Positions 36,971-59,480 of a stretch of DNA of 64,000 nt are shown in pieces. The stretch's first letter is position 1. Each line of letters starts with the position of its first letter. Origin of the DNA: Acorus gramineus. Its lineage: Eukaryota > Streptophyta > Magnoliopsida > Acorales > Acoraceae. The stretch spans positions 15,763,213 to 15,827,212 of the forward strand of contig CM060854.1 in assembly GCA_030737835.1 (NCBI GenBank), read 5' to 3'. The position numbers and the translations under genes were made by a program. The notes beneath the pieces were generated by a model that did no database searches, was not told where the DNA came from, and saw only the letters and a list, made by a program, of their open reading frames with translations.

Positions 36971-37711
36971 GGACAAACCACAAAAAAATTAATCTATAAA
37001 AAAAACAATACCCAAATGAAATCAAAATAAGAAATCCTAAAATTAAACTTTAAAAAATGAGGACAACTAACCTAACAATCCTCGAAGTAGATCGGAGAAA
37101 AAGATTGGGCGATGGTTTGAGTGGCGGATAGGGCAAGGCAGGGGCGTCTCGGGATGATGGTATTGGCGGCGGATCAGGCGTGGCGGAGACGGATAGGGAA
37201 GAGGCGGCGGCGGATTGTGTGAGACGATGGCAGATCGGGCAAGGCATGGGGGTAAAAAGTGAAGGCGGATGATCGAGCAAGGCAAGGGGGTTAAAAGTGA
37301 GAAGGGGCAACCGTTAGGGTTAGAGAAAAAAAAAACATCGGGGTAAATTTATTTCTTAACCCACACTATTAGCGACGGCCAGAATACGATCGTCAGTATT
37401 GGTTGTATCAGCGACGGCCTCAGCTGTCGGTATTGACATAAACGGAATTACATTGAGTTAGTGACATGCCTACCGCGACGACCAAAGACTGATCGTCGGT
37501 AATGGTACGTTTTGCGACGGCCATGACCGTCACTAATCCACACACCCGTATGGTGTGGATATTCTGAGGCATTTTTAGCGACGGTCAGTTTCTGACCGTC
37601 GGTAATACTCTTATTAATCGTTAAATTCAGTTCAGGATTCATATTAGCGACGGCTTTTGTATAGGCCGTCGGTAATGAGCGTCGGTAAAGATTAATTTTC
37701 TTGTAGTGGGT

Positions 37712-37916
37712 ACTCGCTTTTGAGATCCTCATGAATGTGGTGGCGAAGGAAAATCATTGCTTTTGCGCGGTCCTGCAGGGACTCTTGATTTCCTTGCTTT
37801 ATTGTGTTGCCAAGGTTCATGGCATCAAGGTGAATTTCAGCATCGAGTATCCACGAGAGATAGTTGTTGCCTGAAATATCAAGTGCGGTGAATTCGAGTT
37901 TTGGAAGATTCGACAT
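37712..37916 (-). pseudogene. Copia gag N-terminal remnant
   Basis: The minus-strand reading begins MSNLPKLEF and contains NNYLSWILDAEIHL and AMIFLRHHIHEDLK, the typical N-terminal gag region of plant copia elements. It begins about 50 bp inside the 5' LTR and is interrupted by the CACTA element. Part of the copia fossil. Confidence 0.85.
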
Positions 37917-37969
37917 GGTAGATATCTCTCTTTAGCGAATTAGACAAGAGCGTCGTCGTGCTGATAACG

Positions 37970-38241
37970 TGTTATAAACTAAGTAGAATATAAATACATA
38001 AACAAAATACACAAGCAAATAGAGAAGTAGAGAGAGGTATTTATTCTTCTTTTGTTGGTTGTGGAATACATGAGAAACCCTCTATTTATAGGGTGCATAG
38101 AGGAATCCCAAAGGTGAGAAGTTACAAGTCTATAGAGGTGAGGGGGGAGATAGTGGGGCACTAATGGTGAATGTTATGGAATAAAAGAGTGGGGGAGATT
38201 ATGGTTTGAAGGAGTGGTGGTTATCCATTATATTCACAACA
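37970..38241 (-). repeat. Copia 5' LTR (right copy)
   Basis: This 272 bp partner of 4570-4842 is followed by the target duplication ATAAC. On its internal side the minus strand reads CGTTATCAGCACGA, a plausible primer-binding site; the tRNA was not identified. Confidence 0.9.
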
Positions 38242-38246
38242 ATAAC

Positions 38247-38420
38247 ATGTGATTTGACATATGAGTTTTCTTTATGCCAGTGATATATTGGATGGAATAA
38301 CACAATTCCAATCTCGATTATCAACAACAATTTATTTTCAATTATTCTATTTTTAATGTAATTATACCCACATATTCTCTGGAAGCAAATAGTTTTTCAA
38401 GCTTATTCTCTCTTATTCAA
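38247..38420. mobile_element. Right piece of the split Tourist-like MITE (end unresolved)
   Basis: The sequence after the copia target site (ATGTGATTTGACATATG) continues the MITE similarity broken at 4569. Its outer end could not be placed; another MITE-like patch rich in TTATTCC/TATTCC occurs near 38638-38690. Confidence 0.4.
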
Positions 38421-39164
38421 ACTTTTTTTTTAAAGAAAAAATATATGCATATCTATTTTAATTTGACTCAAAGCATCCTAGATGTCTGAATGCGAATACA
38501 GGGAAAGAAGAAAGAAAAAGACATAAAAGTAAAAATAGAAAATAAAACATGGAAGGGTTGCTCGTGCAAACACCCCAACCAGTCCATGTTTTGGTAGGTA
38601 AGGTATCTACCCGATCGAGTCATCTTTAAACCTCAATTATTCTCTCCTATTCCACCTTATTCCCCCCTTATTCCTCTACCCAACCAAGAAGGCAGGGTCT
38701 CTCTAAGGGAATGTCCCGTTTACATCTGCCCGGGGGACCGTCACATGTCATATCTTGTCGTCTCTCTTTAATTTCTTCTTGTAAGTGCGAATGCAAATAA
38801 GATCCTACCTTTTGTCAACATTAATATGCTTCCAACTATTCTAGATAGATCCCACTCTCATATCTCTCGATAAGAGAAGAACCTGCAAAGGAAGAAGGCA
38901 TCAGTATCCATACATGCATGCAATTAAATTTCAACATGAAACACACCCATGCAGTAGTTGTCAACTTACGTAGGCACAAGAGAGACACAAAAAGTGGTCC
39001 CTTTCTCCACAAAATCTTCATACGCGGCTTCTCTCCATATGACCCCTCTAAAAACATTTATTTTTTCATTATTGACTTTGCCTACATATGAGAATCTAAA
39101 GCCGGTGCTTAGCATGTTGTTCCTCCACAATTATAGCCAGATATAACTCCTTTTATTTTAAAAA

Positions 39165-39202
<38 letters not shown>

Positions 39203-39629
39203 CCACCTATGTAGTTAGGTCAACCATTGCTATCAACACGTACATATTATTTTAACACCTCTCCTTTATCTTTGTTAATTTTCTATATAATATTGACAGA
39301 TATTAGAATATTAGATATACATAGATGGAGAGAGATGGAGACAAAGATAACGCGTTTGGGTTTGTATGAATGTGATGTTCATTGGCACATATTTTGAATG
39401 GTTGTTGGCCATCTTTTTCCATGTTTTATATAATATATATATTTATTTTGGAGTTGCTTCCTCACTTTTCTTAATTAATTATTAGTATATCATTTGTTTT
39501 TGGATCCCGTGTGTGCAAACTGTTGTTTTCATGGTTTTTTTTTTCTTAATGGGTTTCTTATTTTTTCATTTTTTTTCTTTTCAAAATATTTTTGTTTGCT
39601 CATATAAAATTTTAAAAAATACTATATAT
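38421..39629. other. Intergenic AT-rich sequence with a (TA)n microsatellite
   Basis: No gene is recognised. A TA dinucleotide run is at about 39168-39200. A short open frame on the minus strand at 38836-39057 has no recognisable features. Confidence 0.6.
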
Positions 39630-39632
39630 TAA

Positions 39633-40087
39633 AGGCTCGTTTGGATAGAGACATAAATTATTCTGGGATTTATACCTATTCCAGGAATTGTTGACTTTAC
39701 CAATGGAATAAGAGATTTTGTGTTTGGTCGTGTTTTCAGTTATTCTCATTGGGAAACGTAATAATAAAGATTGGAGTGTTTGGTTGATGAAGAATAAGAT
39801 GTGAATAAAGTGTAAAAAATTGATTTGACATGTGGGCCCCATTGATGTATAAGAGGTGATGACAGGTGATTTGAAATAATAATAAAAAAAAAAAAACTGT
39901 GGAACCCACTTATGATTGTTGTTGGAATAGGCTAATTCCATGTGAAATGAGGGATTATTATACCCCTTAATTCTTGGTTATTCCGACATACAGATTCCCC
40001 CTTATTCCCCTCATCCAAACGCCCTTTTTGTCTATTCCATGTCTATTCCTGCTTATCCCCCCTCTATTCCTATAGCCAAACGGGTTC
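39633..40087. mobile_element. Tourist-like MITE, 455 bp
   Basis: The ends AGGCTCGTTTGG and the complement of CCAAACGGGTTC are imperfect inverted repeats sharing CGTTTGG. TAA lies on both sides (39630-39632 and 40088-40090). The body has the TTATTCC/GGAATAA-rich sequence common to such elements, and it is the reference copy for the split MITE at 3444-38420. Confidence 0.65.
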
Positions 40088-40090
40088 TAA

Positions 40091-42189
40091 CAGAATAAAG
40101 TACTAAAGTTTGGAAGATGGAAGTTGTGGAATTGATTCGATATTTATTTAATAGCATGCAATATAATGGTTGACTGCAAACTGAGTTTTGGAAAAGAAAA
40201 CTCGATTAGCACCCCTCTACGTAAATGATGACCAAAGATTAAATCCTGGAGCGCCAATCTTCAAAAAAAAAAAAAAAAAAAAGAGGTCGACTATCCATTT
40301 TTACATTTAGCTGGTTGTGTATTTTTTCTTTGGTATAGTAACTTATTAGTGCTTACAATAAAAACATCTAATTGCACATGTTTAGATAATTCTGATGACG
40401 TTTAATATTTATTCAATATATCTTTTTCTTAAAAGAAAAAAAAAGTACTGGAGCATTCACAATCAAGGGATATCATAACAACCATATATTTATTTATTTA
40501 TTAGCATTTTTAAGTAGAAACATAGTCTAGTAAATAGATACTAAGAATAATTCTGGTTTATAAATAGAATTCTTCCTTCTCAAGAATCCAGTTTTGATAG
40601 ATTCTGTGAAAAGAGAAATTTGAGTTGGGATATTTAGGAATAAATAGAAATTTGAGTTGGGATATTTAGGAATAAATACAAGATAATGCTAATGAGAGTG
40701 AATGTCAAATGAGTCTAGATAACTTTACACCAAAAAACAAAAAAAGAGTCTAGATAACTAGAGAATTCTTTGTGGTTAATTGGGGCACATTACGTAGGTG
40801 CGCGTGATGAATCTTAAACTGGGGTGTTTTTTTTTTTTTAAAAAAAAATTGTTTCATTGACAAACCAAAAATTGAAGTTTAAAATCACACATTCGAAACT
40901 AATTATCTAAAAAAACAAAATTTAGTTTGATAATTGGTTTCCAACCTGCGCATAGTATGTATATATAGGATTTTAAATAATGGATTTTTTTTGTTGAAAC
41001 ATTTTAATGGATTTTTTTTATAGGAAATTGTGGACATCTTTATTTCAATAGAAATTAAAAATAACATGTTCAAACGGGGGCTGAGAGAAAACAGGTTAGA
41101 GGAAAGAAAATAAAATACGAGTAAGAAGTGGGAGACACAAGATGGTGGGTGTAATAGCAAAATAAATAAAAAATGTTTATATTATTCTAAAAAACGATTG
41201 ACTGGATTAATAAAATATCTTCTTCCAACAGTATACGCGCCGCTAATTCGTTTTTTCGATCTACCTCCTTTTTTTTTTCGTTGAAACTTTTTAACGGATT
41301 CCTTTTCCTTGAGCTAGCTGCCTCCTGTGTTCTGACGCATCAAGAATGGACCATACAGTCCAAAAGTTGGTGTTGGATTTTTTTTTTTTTTTTGAAAATT
41401 TCCTGGCCTCTTGTAGGACACTAATGTGGTTGTTAATTAAACTAATTGTATTTGCTCATGAACATGGGTTCAAGTACTTTGAACAGAAACTGATGCACAT
41501 TATTTAGTACACACTTTAAATCAATTATATTTTGTTTCTTATTAGCAGAACAAACTCCAATTCCTATCCCGTGAAAGACTATCTAGCATAAACGCCCTGT
41601 CCTGTTCGGGCGCGTGTCAAATTTTTTTTCCTCAAAATAAAATAAAATAACAAAGGACAATAATTTCGAATGCGAGACTAATTATACTTTTACATATTAT
41701 ATTCATTTTATCTTTTTAAATATATAATTTACTCATAAAATATATTCTTTTATAAAAATATGAAATATATATTATGAATTGAATATATATATTTTTATGT
41801 ATTTTATAATACAATATATATTGACATTGTAGTTTACTGAAAATTTTATATTGTTTAGATAAATTTACTCAAAATATAAAACAAAAATTCTATAAATATA
41901 CATTATATCTTTAATATAAAATTAATTTTATATAAAATCTTTAATAAAAATTCATTGTATCATTTAAAAATAAAATTGAAAGATCAATTTGTTATAACTG
42001 TTTTCCTTCTAATTTTTATAACTTTGAGAATTGAGATTTTTTTTCTAAATATCAAGAGGAGGACTTTTGTGAATTCATATAATAGGTTAGCGATGCACAT
42101 TTATAGGAGTGGCTGAAAAAGGACTACTTATGAAATTTTTGGGTCAAAATAATATCTCATGTTCTATTTGAAGCACTATTGATCCCTTC
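40091..42189. other. Intergenic AT-rich sequence
   Basis: No gene is seen. It contains poly(A) at about 40265-40281, a direct 34-bp-scale repeat (AAATTTGAGTTGGGATATTTAGGAATAAATA, first part near 40615 and again near 40648) and other A/T homopolymers. Confidence 0.6.
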
Positions 42190-42197
42190 TTTGTCGG

Positions 42198-42628
42198 TAG
42201 GGGTGGTAAACGAGCCGAACGAGCCGAGCTTTGACATGTTCAAGCTCGGCTCGTTTATAAACGAGTCGAGCCGAGCCGAGCCGAGCCGAACTCACGAGCC
42301 TCAACGAGCCTAGCATTCTTCTTCATTTTAGGGTTTTTAAGGATCAAAAACAAAATTTTAACCTAAATAAGTCAAGTTTATGAGCTTAAATGAGCATAGC
42401 TTTGTATTAATTTAATTTTCTGATCTTATAAAAGAGTTTAGTCAAGTTTCAACTAAGTTTTTTATAACACAATGAGTCGAATTTGAACACAAAATGAAGT
42501 TCGATCCAGGTCCCGAGCCTAACCGAGCTTTAAAAATTGTTCAAGCTCGTTCATTTGTTTAATTGAACGAGCCTGAACAAGCTTAAGCTGAGCCGAGCCC
42601 AAGCGGCTTGGTTCATTTACCAGCCCTA
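42198..42628. mobile_element. hAT-type MITE rich in GAGCC repeats, 431 bp
   Basis: The terminal repeats TAGGGGTGGTAAACGAGCC and the complement of CATTTACCAGCCCTA are of hAT type. They are flanked by a perfect 8 bp duplication TTTGTCGG (42190-42197 and 42629-42636). Both ends carry GAGCCGAGCC-type repeats that also pair with each other. No transposase. Confidence 0.8.
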
Positions 42629-42636
42629 TTTGTCGG

Positions 42637-43600
42637 TCATAACAAGACAAATAGAAATGTTAAAGGCGTTCCAATAGTTGGTCATCTTTATAGTCTAAAA
42701 TTCAATTTTATATATATCATTAAAAATCTAATAAAATATATGCATTGTTAAACGAGATACATATCTCTTTAAAAACTTTCTATATTTACTAAAAATTAGT
42801 TCATTCAATTCGAAATAAAACATGTATATTTTTTATCAAAACATATGCATAGTTAGATATATTTATTATTTCCTAAAAACTAAGAATACATGTGATTTGC
42901 ATAATAAATTACAGAAAAGACTGAATCTCACGCTTTTCAAAATAATGATTTTCACATTGGAAGAAAAAGTCAAACAAAAGGAAAACTAAAATAAATGCCT
43001 AGAATCCTAGATTGTACACAACTACCTCATGATTCATGAATTCACCACCGTCCTCTCCTTAAAATATATTTATTTGTTTAAGCTTCTATGATATCGAGAA
43101 TTTTCTAAAGTAAAAGTTTTCTACTTTAATTCTATTAAATCCATATGTTTTATAGGTTGTCTTATTTATAATAAATTTATATTTTCAGATAAAATAAGAT
43201 TCGAGTAGTTTTTTATTCATTTGTATTTATTATTTGTCCACTATTATTTTTTTTATTTGTTGTCATATAATAATTTTTTAATTGTAAATCCACATGTTTA
43301 AGTTTTACAAAATTTATATTCCATGTAATAAAACATCCATTTAAAAAATAAAATACAGACTGCATATACATAGAATAAAATAAAAATGCCTCGCTCTCAT
43401 TCGGAATGGAGTACCCTCTTAATCAGCTCTCTTTTTTAATATTATTATATTATTATTATTATTGGTGTGACTTTATTATTGGGTTTTTGATTTATTGATC
43501 ATTCAATAAAATGGACCATACCTCTCATTTATATCATTATTATATCACGTAAACATTAATTCTCTCTCTGTAATCCTCATGAAACTGTCAAATATCAAAT
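42637..43600. other. AT-rich sequence upstream of the receptor kinase gene
   Basis: No gene is seen. It probably includes the distal promoter of the CrRLK1L gene. No specific element could be assigned. Confidence 0.5.
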
Positions 43601-43807
43601 CAAATGGTGCATACTCTCTGTTTCAAGTTCGGATTTTTTTTTGCCAAGATTCACAACGTGTGAGGACAACCTTTTTTTGTCCTATATTTTCTAAAGGCGC
43701 GGTTTTTGTAGAAGATTGTTTTCAGTGTTCTTGAGAGACCCACATTGAGTTTTTCTATTCTGTACATCAGAGGAGCTACAAAGGGTTCCTGCTTTTCTTT
43801 GCTGCTT

Positions 43808-43864
43808 ATGTTTGCTCTTGGATTTCCTACAATTGGGTGTTTCAAAAGACAAATGGGTTTCTGA
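43808..43864 (+). other. Possible upstream ORF in the leader of the CrRLK1L gene
   Basis: An 18-codon ATG frame lies about 275 bp before the main start, in the likely 5' leader. It could lower translation of the main frame if the transcript starts upstream of it. The transcription start is not known from sequence alone. Confidence 0.3.
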
Positions 43865-44139
43865 TTTGGTGATCAAGTCTTCTCAAACACCAAGTTCTTG
43901 CCTCTTCAAAGGGGTATCTTGTACTCTCCTAGCATTCCTTGTTTCTTCTTCAGATCTGCAAGGGAAATTTTTTGGGTTGATCTTACAATTTGTGAGTTTG
44001 GCTGACAAACAAGTCTTTTGTGTTCATAACCCCTCCTTTTCCCCTTCAAGTAGTACTCAAAATTCCATCTTTTCATGTTATAATACAACTTGAAGAACTA
44101 ATTAATTAGAATTAAAAAACCCACCTTTCCTTTGTCAAG

Positions 44140-46650
44140 ATGTTCACTTCTCCTATCAATCTCTTCAAATTGTGTCTACTGATCACCCATATATCCTGTT
44201 TTGTCCAAACCTGCATTGCCGCCGACCCTGTCGACAACTACCTGATCGACTGTGGCTCCCCGACCAACACGACGGTCTTCACTCGCACCTTCGCCGCTGA
44301 CAACCCCTCTACATGGTCCCTCTCCGCCCCAAAATCCGTCCTCGCCAACACCACCAATGCCGCCATCGCATCCTCCGACACCCCCTCCCTCTATCGGACG
44401 GCCCGCATCCTCACCGCCTCCTCGTCCTACACTTTCCCCATCAAAAAGCGCGGCCGCCATTGGGTCCGCCTCTACTTCTTCCCTTTCACTTACCAGAACT
44501 TCAACCTCCCCAATTCGACCTTCACCGTGTCGACCCAAAACGCAGTCCTCCTCGACAGCAACCAATTGAGCACCACCTCCACCACTTTCAAAGAATTCTC
44601 ATTGAGCATCGATTCGGACTCATTCGCGCTCACGTTCGCCCCCTCCTCGGGGAGCTCCATCGCTTACGTAAACGCGATCGAGGTCGTGTCGGTCCCCGAT
44701 GGTCTCATCACGGACGACGCAAGCAAAGGCCGCCCCTTGGCGACGCAGACGTTGGAGACCGTTTATCGCGTCAACATGGGCGGACCCAAGGTCCTCCCCT
44801 CCAACGACACCCTCTCTAGGACTTGGGTTTCCGACCAAGGCTTCCTCGTCCAGAAAAACTTAGCCGAATCGTTCAGTTACACGGGCGTCATCAACTATGG
44901 AAATGGAGGTTCCACGCGCGACACTGCGCCCGACATGGTCTACCGGACGGCGACAGAGATGGCCCAGGTGAACGTCTCGAATGGGAATTTCAATGTCACT
45001 TGGGAGTTCGATTTAAGCCCCGGTTCAACGTATTTGGTGCGAACGCATTTTTGCGACATCGTCAGCTCCGCCTTGAACAACCTCTACTTCAATCTCTTCA
45101 TCGGAGGGTCCCTCGCAGTGAAGGACCTCGACCTCTCCACGATCAGCGTGAACACTCTCGCGTCCCCCGTGTTCATGGATTTCGTCGCCGATGGGTCCAG
45201 CAAGTTTCGCATCAGCATCGGCCCGTCTCTGGACATAACCAACATCATGCCGAACGGGATCTTGAATGGCTTGGAGATCATGAAATTGAGCAGCGTCACT
45301 CATGATGATGGTGCGTCGAATAATAATAATAATAATAAGAAGAAGACCAGTGTTGTCTGGGCGATAGTGGGCGCTGTTTTAGGTGGCTTGGCCGCCATCG
45401 TCATCGTCATCGTGGCTTTGGCTTGTTTCATGCGGCGTACGAGGAAGGCGAAGAAGAAGCATTCGAAGACTTGGGTGACGAACAATGGCGTCTCGCAGAG
45501 CTTGGCGAGCCGATTCTCCAACAGGACGGCAACCACCGCCGCCTCGTTGGTGGCTCTGAATGGAAACCTGAACATCCGTTTCCCGTTCGCGGCGCTGCAA
45601 GAAGCGACGAACGACTTCGAGGAGAGCAGCGTCATCGGCGTCGGAGGGTTCGGGAAGGTGTACAGAGGTGTTCTCGGTGACGCGACCAAAGTGGCGGTGA
45701 AGCGGGGGAATCCGAGGTCTCAGCAGGGGCTGACGGAGTTCCGGACGGAGATCGAGATGCTCTCGAACTTCCGGCACAGGCACCTGGTGTCGCTCATCGG
45801 GTACTGCGACGAGGGGAACGAGATGGTGTTGGTGTACGAGTACATGGAGGAGGGAACGCTGAAGAGTCACCTCTACGGGGGTGGGTGCGACGACCTCCCA
45901 AACCTGACGTGGAAGCAGCGGCTCGAGATATGCGTCGGCGCGGCCCGCGGGCTTCACTACCTCCACACGGGCTCCACCAAGGCGATCATCCACCGCGACG
46001 TGAAGTCGGCGAACATCCTCCTCGATGAGAATTTGATGGCGAAAGTCGCAGACTTTGGGCTGTCGAAGACGGGGCCCGAGCTCGATCAGACCCATGTCAG
46101 CACCGCCGTGAAGGGCAGCTTCGGGTACCTCGATCCGGAATACTTTAGGAGGCAGCAACTGACGGAGAAGTCCGATGTGTATTCGTTCGGTGTGGTGTTG
46201 CTGGAGACGCTGTGCGCGAGGCCCGTGATCGACCCGACACTGGCGAGGGAGATGGTGAACCTGGCGGAGTGGGCGATGAAGTGGCTCAAGAGGGGGCAGA
46301 TTGAGCGGATCATGGATCCGAGGCTCGCAGGGGATGTACGGCCCGAGTCGTTGAGGAAGTTCGCGGAGACGGCCGAGAAGTGCTTGGCGGATTACGGGGT
46401 GGACCGACCATCGATGGGGGACGTGTTGTGGAACCTCGAGTACGCGCTGCAGCTTCAGGAGGCGGCATCTGCAGCGGCGGATGGGAATGCAGATGAGGAG
46501 GATAGTACGAATCAGATACCGGAGCTGGCTTCGAGGGTCGTGCTTGCAAGCACGACGAATGTCGGAGACAGGGCGTCGCTCGGGGAGGATCTGTCCGGGG
46601 TTTCGATGAGCAGGGTTTTCTCTCAGCTTGTGAAGTCAGAAGGAAGGTAA
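44140..46650 (+). CDS. CrRLK1L (malectin-like) receptor kinase, THESEUS1/At5g24010-like
   Basis: This 836-residue plasma-membrane receptor kinase belongs to the Catharanthus roseus RLK1-like family, whose members sense cell-wall state or RALF peptides and control growth, with calcium and ROS signals known downstream of several. A signal peptide (1-28) precedes a malectin-like ectodomain (about 30-385) with family motifs DNYLIDCGS, LYRTARI, VRLYFFPF, TAPDMVY and LVRTHFCDI. After a poly-Asn/Lys linker (394-402) comes one transmembrane helix (404-430). The kinase domain has the glycine loop GVGGFGKVY (from 500), VAVK (K521), a likely C-helix Glu (E537), HRD (D620) and DFG (D638), plus GSFGYLDPEYF in the activation segment. 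All catalytic residues are present and it is an RD kinase. The gene is intronless, as usual in this family, and unusually GC-rich for its AT-rich surroundings. The ATG is the first in frame before the signal peptide. The subfamily assignment is by resemblance only. Confidence 0.93.
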   Translation: MFTSPINLFKLCLLITHISCFVQTCIAADPVDNYLIDCGSPTNTTVFTRTFAADNPSTWSLSAPKSVLANTTNAAIASSDTPSLYRTARILTASSSYTFPIKKRGRHWVRLYFFPFTYQNFNLPNSTFTVSTQNAVLLDSNQLSTTSTTFKEFSLSIDSDSFALTFAPSSGSSIAYVNAIEVVSVPDGLITDDASKGRPLATQTLETVYRVNMGGPKVLPSNDTLSRTWVSDQGFLVQKNLAESFSYTGVINYGNGGSTRDTAPDMVYRTATEMAQVNVSNGNFNVTWEFDLSPGSTYLVRTHFCDIVSSALNNLYFNLFIGGSLAVKDLDLSTISVNTLASPVFMDFVADGSSKFRISIGPSLDITNIMPNGILNGLEIMKLSSVTHDDGASNNNNNNKKKTSVVWAIVGAVLGGLAAIVIVIVALACFMRRTRKAKKKHSKTWVTNNGVSQSLASRFSNRTATTAASLVALNGNLNIRFPFAALQEATNDFEESSVIGVGGFGKVYRGVLGDATKVAVKRGNPRSQQGLTEFRTEIEMLSNFRHRHLVSLIGYCDEGNEMVLVYEYMEEGTLKSHLYGGGCDDLPNLTWKQRLEICVGAARGLHYLHTGSTKAIIHRDVKSANILLDENLMAKVADFGLSKTGPELDQTHVSTAVKGSFGYLDPEYFRRQQLTEKSDVYSFGVVLLETLCARPVIDPTLAREMVNLAEWAMKWLKRGQIERIMDPRLAGDVRPESLRKFAETAEKCLADYGVDRPSMGDVLWNLEYALQLQEAASAAADGNADEEDSTNQIPELASRVVLASTTNVGDRASLGEDLSGVSMSRVFSQLVKSEGR

Positions 46651-47244
46651 GGAGTTTGATTTGGAGATGATACTGGTTTGTATATTATGCATGAGTATTC
46701 AATTTGTTCTTGTTTGTTTCACAATACAATAATCATTATAATAGTTCTTTGATGTGTATGTCCTGTACATTTTGAAAGAGATTTCACATATTGTCAAATG
46801 AATCGAAGGCCCCCAGCACTCCTGAAAACCTACCATAATAAACATGCAGAACATGAAGAAAAAATACGAGCTCACACTGGATAAAAAAATTGAACATTTG
46901 AAAGCAATTTTAATACCAATTATTCTGCAGAGTACTATTTAAAGTTTACATTAGTGGTAAACAGAGTCAGATCTTCAAGCACCTAAATTAACTGACAAGT
47001 TGGTGATTCTATTCGAACTCCATATCTAATATAGAGTAATTAATAAAAATGAAAATAAAATCAGGGGGCTCCTCCAGATTCAGATTGGAGTCCCCAGTTC
47101 CCATCTTTGAATTCCCACTTTGATTCCTCAATATGATTGAAGCCAGCCCCCGGTGTAGAAAAAATTGAGGGTTAAAAAAACAATATTGTTATATGGTTGT
47201 AAAATAACCAACTAGTAGAATGGAGGACATTCACTCTTAACATC
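46651..47244. other. Intergenic region between convergent 3' ends
   Basis: About 600 bp separates the receptor kinase stop from the ECA1-like stop. It should contain both 3' untranslated regions and poly(A) signals. AATAAT-type sequences near 46725 and 46840 are candidates. No gene is seen. Confidence 0.6.
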
Positions 47245-59292
<12,048 letters not shown>

Positions 59293-59480
59293 TGAAAATG
59301 GATCAGGCGGAAAATGACCTATCCGATCGAACCAAAAACCCCAATTTTTGGAGGGGTTTTTAGGGTTTGAGAGAGATTCGAAGAGACTCGTCTTCCAAGA
59401 AACCCTCGCAAAAGCCCCCCGCTTGATCGGGATCGATCGTTGGGGGAAAAGCAGAGTGTCACCTGCGGTGAGAATAAGGT
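59293..59480 (-). promoter_or_regulatory. Likely 5' leader and proximal promoter of the ECA1-like gene
   Basis: GC-richer sequence directly before the ATG at 59292. The purine/pyrimidine composition fits a transcribed leader. No TATA box could be assigned with confidence. Confidence 0.35.

Larger units (their letters stand above)
34267..37708. mobile_element. Non-autonomous CACTA (En/Spm-like) transposon, 3442 bp
   Basis: The right end TTTTCTTGTAGTG is the complement of the CACTA terminus CACTACAAGAAAA. The left end CTTTACAAGAAAAAG is the same terminus with two changes. Flanks are GGT on both sides (34264-34266 and 37709-37711), the three-base duplication of this superfamily. Both subterminal regions (34290-34560 and about 37365-37690) carry many short repeats related to GCGACGGCC and CCGTCGGTAAT in both orientations, as expected for transposase-binding regions. 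No transposase is recognisable in the AT-rich interior. It lies in the gag region of the copia element. Confidence 0.88.
4570..38241 (-). mobile_element. Ty1/copia LTR retrotransposon, broken, hosting many later insertions
   Basis: Two directly repeated LTRs (4570-4842 and 37970-38241), each starting TGTTATAAAC and ending TTCACAACA, are flanked by the same 5 bp, ATAAC (4565-4569 and 38242-38246). The coding order on the minus strand is gag, zinc finger, integrase, reverse transcriptase and RNase H, which is copia order. Removing the nested insertions B, E and the CACTA element leaves about 5.5 kb, a normal copia length. By eye the two LTRs differ at roughly 14 sites plus one indel in about 272 bp (near 5%). 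That suggests about two million years at a commonly used plant rate of 1.3e-8 per site per year, as an order-of-magnitude inference. The element is a fossil with numerous breaks. Confidence 0.93.

Noticed and set aside
37050-37310. Minus-strand 86-residue open frame in the CACTA element
   Set aside because: Pro/Ser-rich, no recognisable domain, no conserved partner in the window; could be captured gene sequence but there is no support.
38836-39057. Minus-strand 73-residue open frame
   Set aside because: No motif and no start, splice or poly(A) context that supports a gene.
44176-46549. Antisense and shifted frames across the receptor kinase gene
   Set aside because: GC-rich coding sequence leaves other frames open; only the plus frame 44140-46650 matches a protein family.
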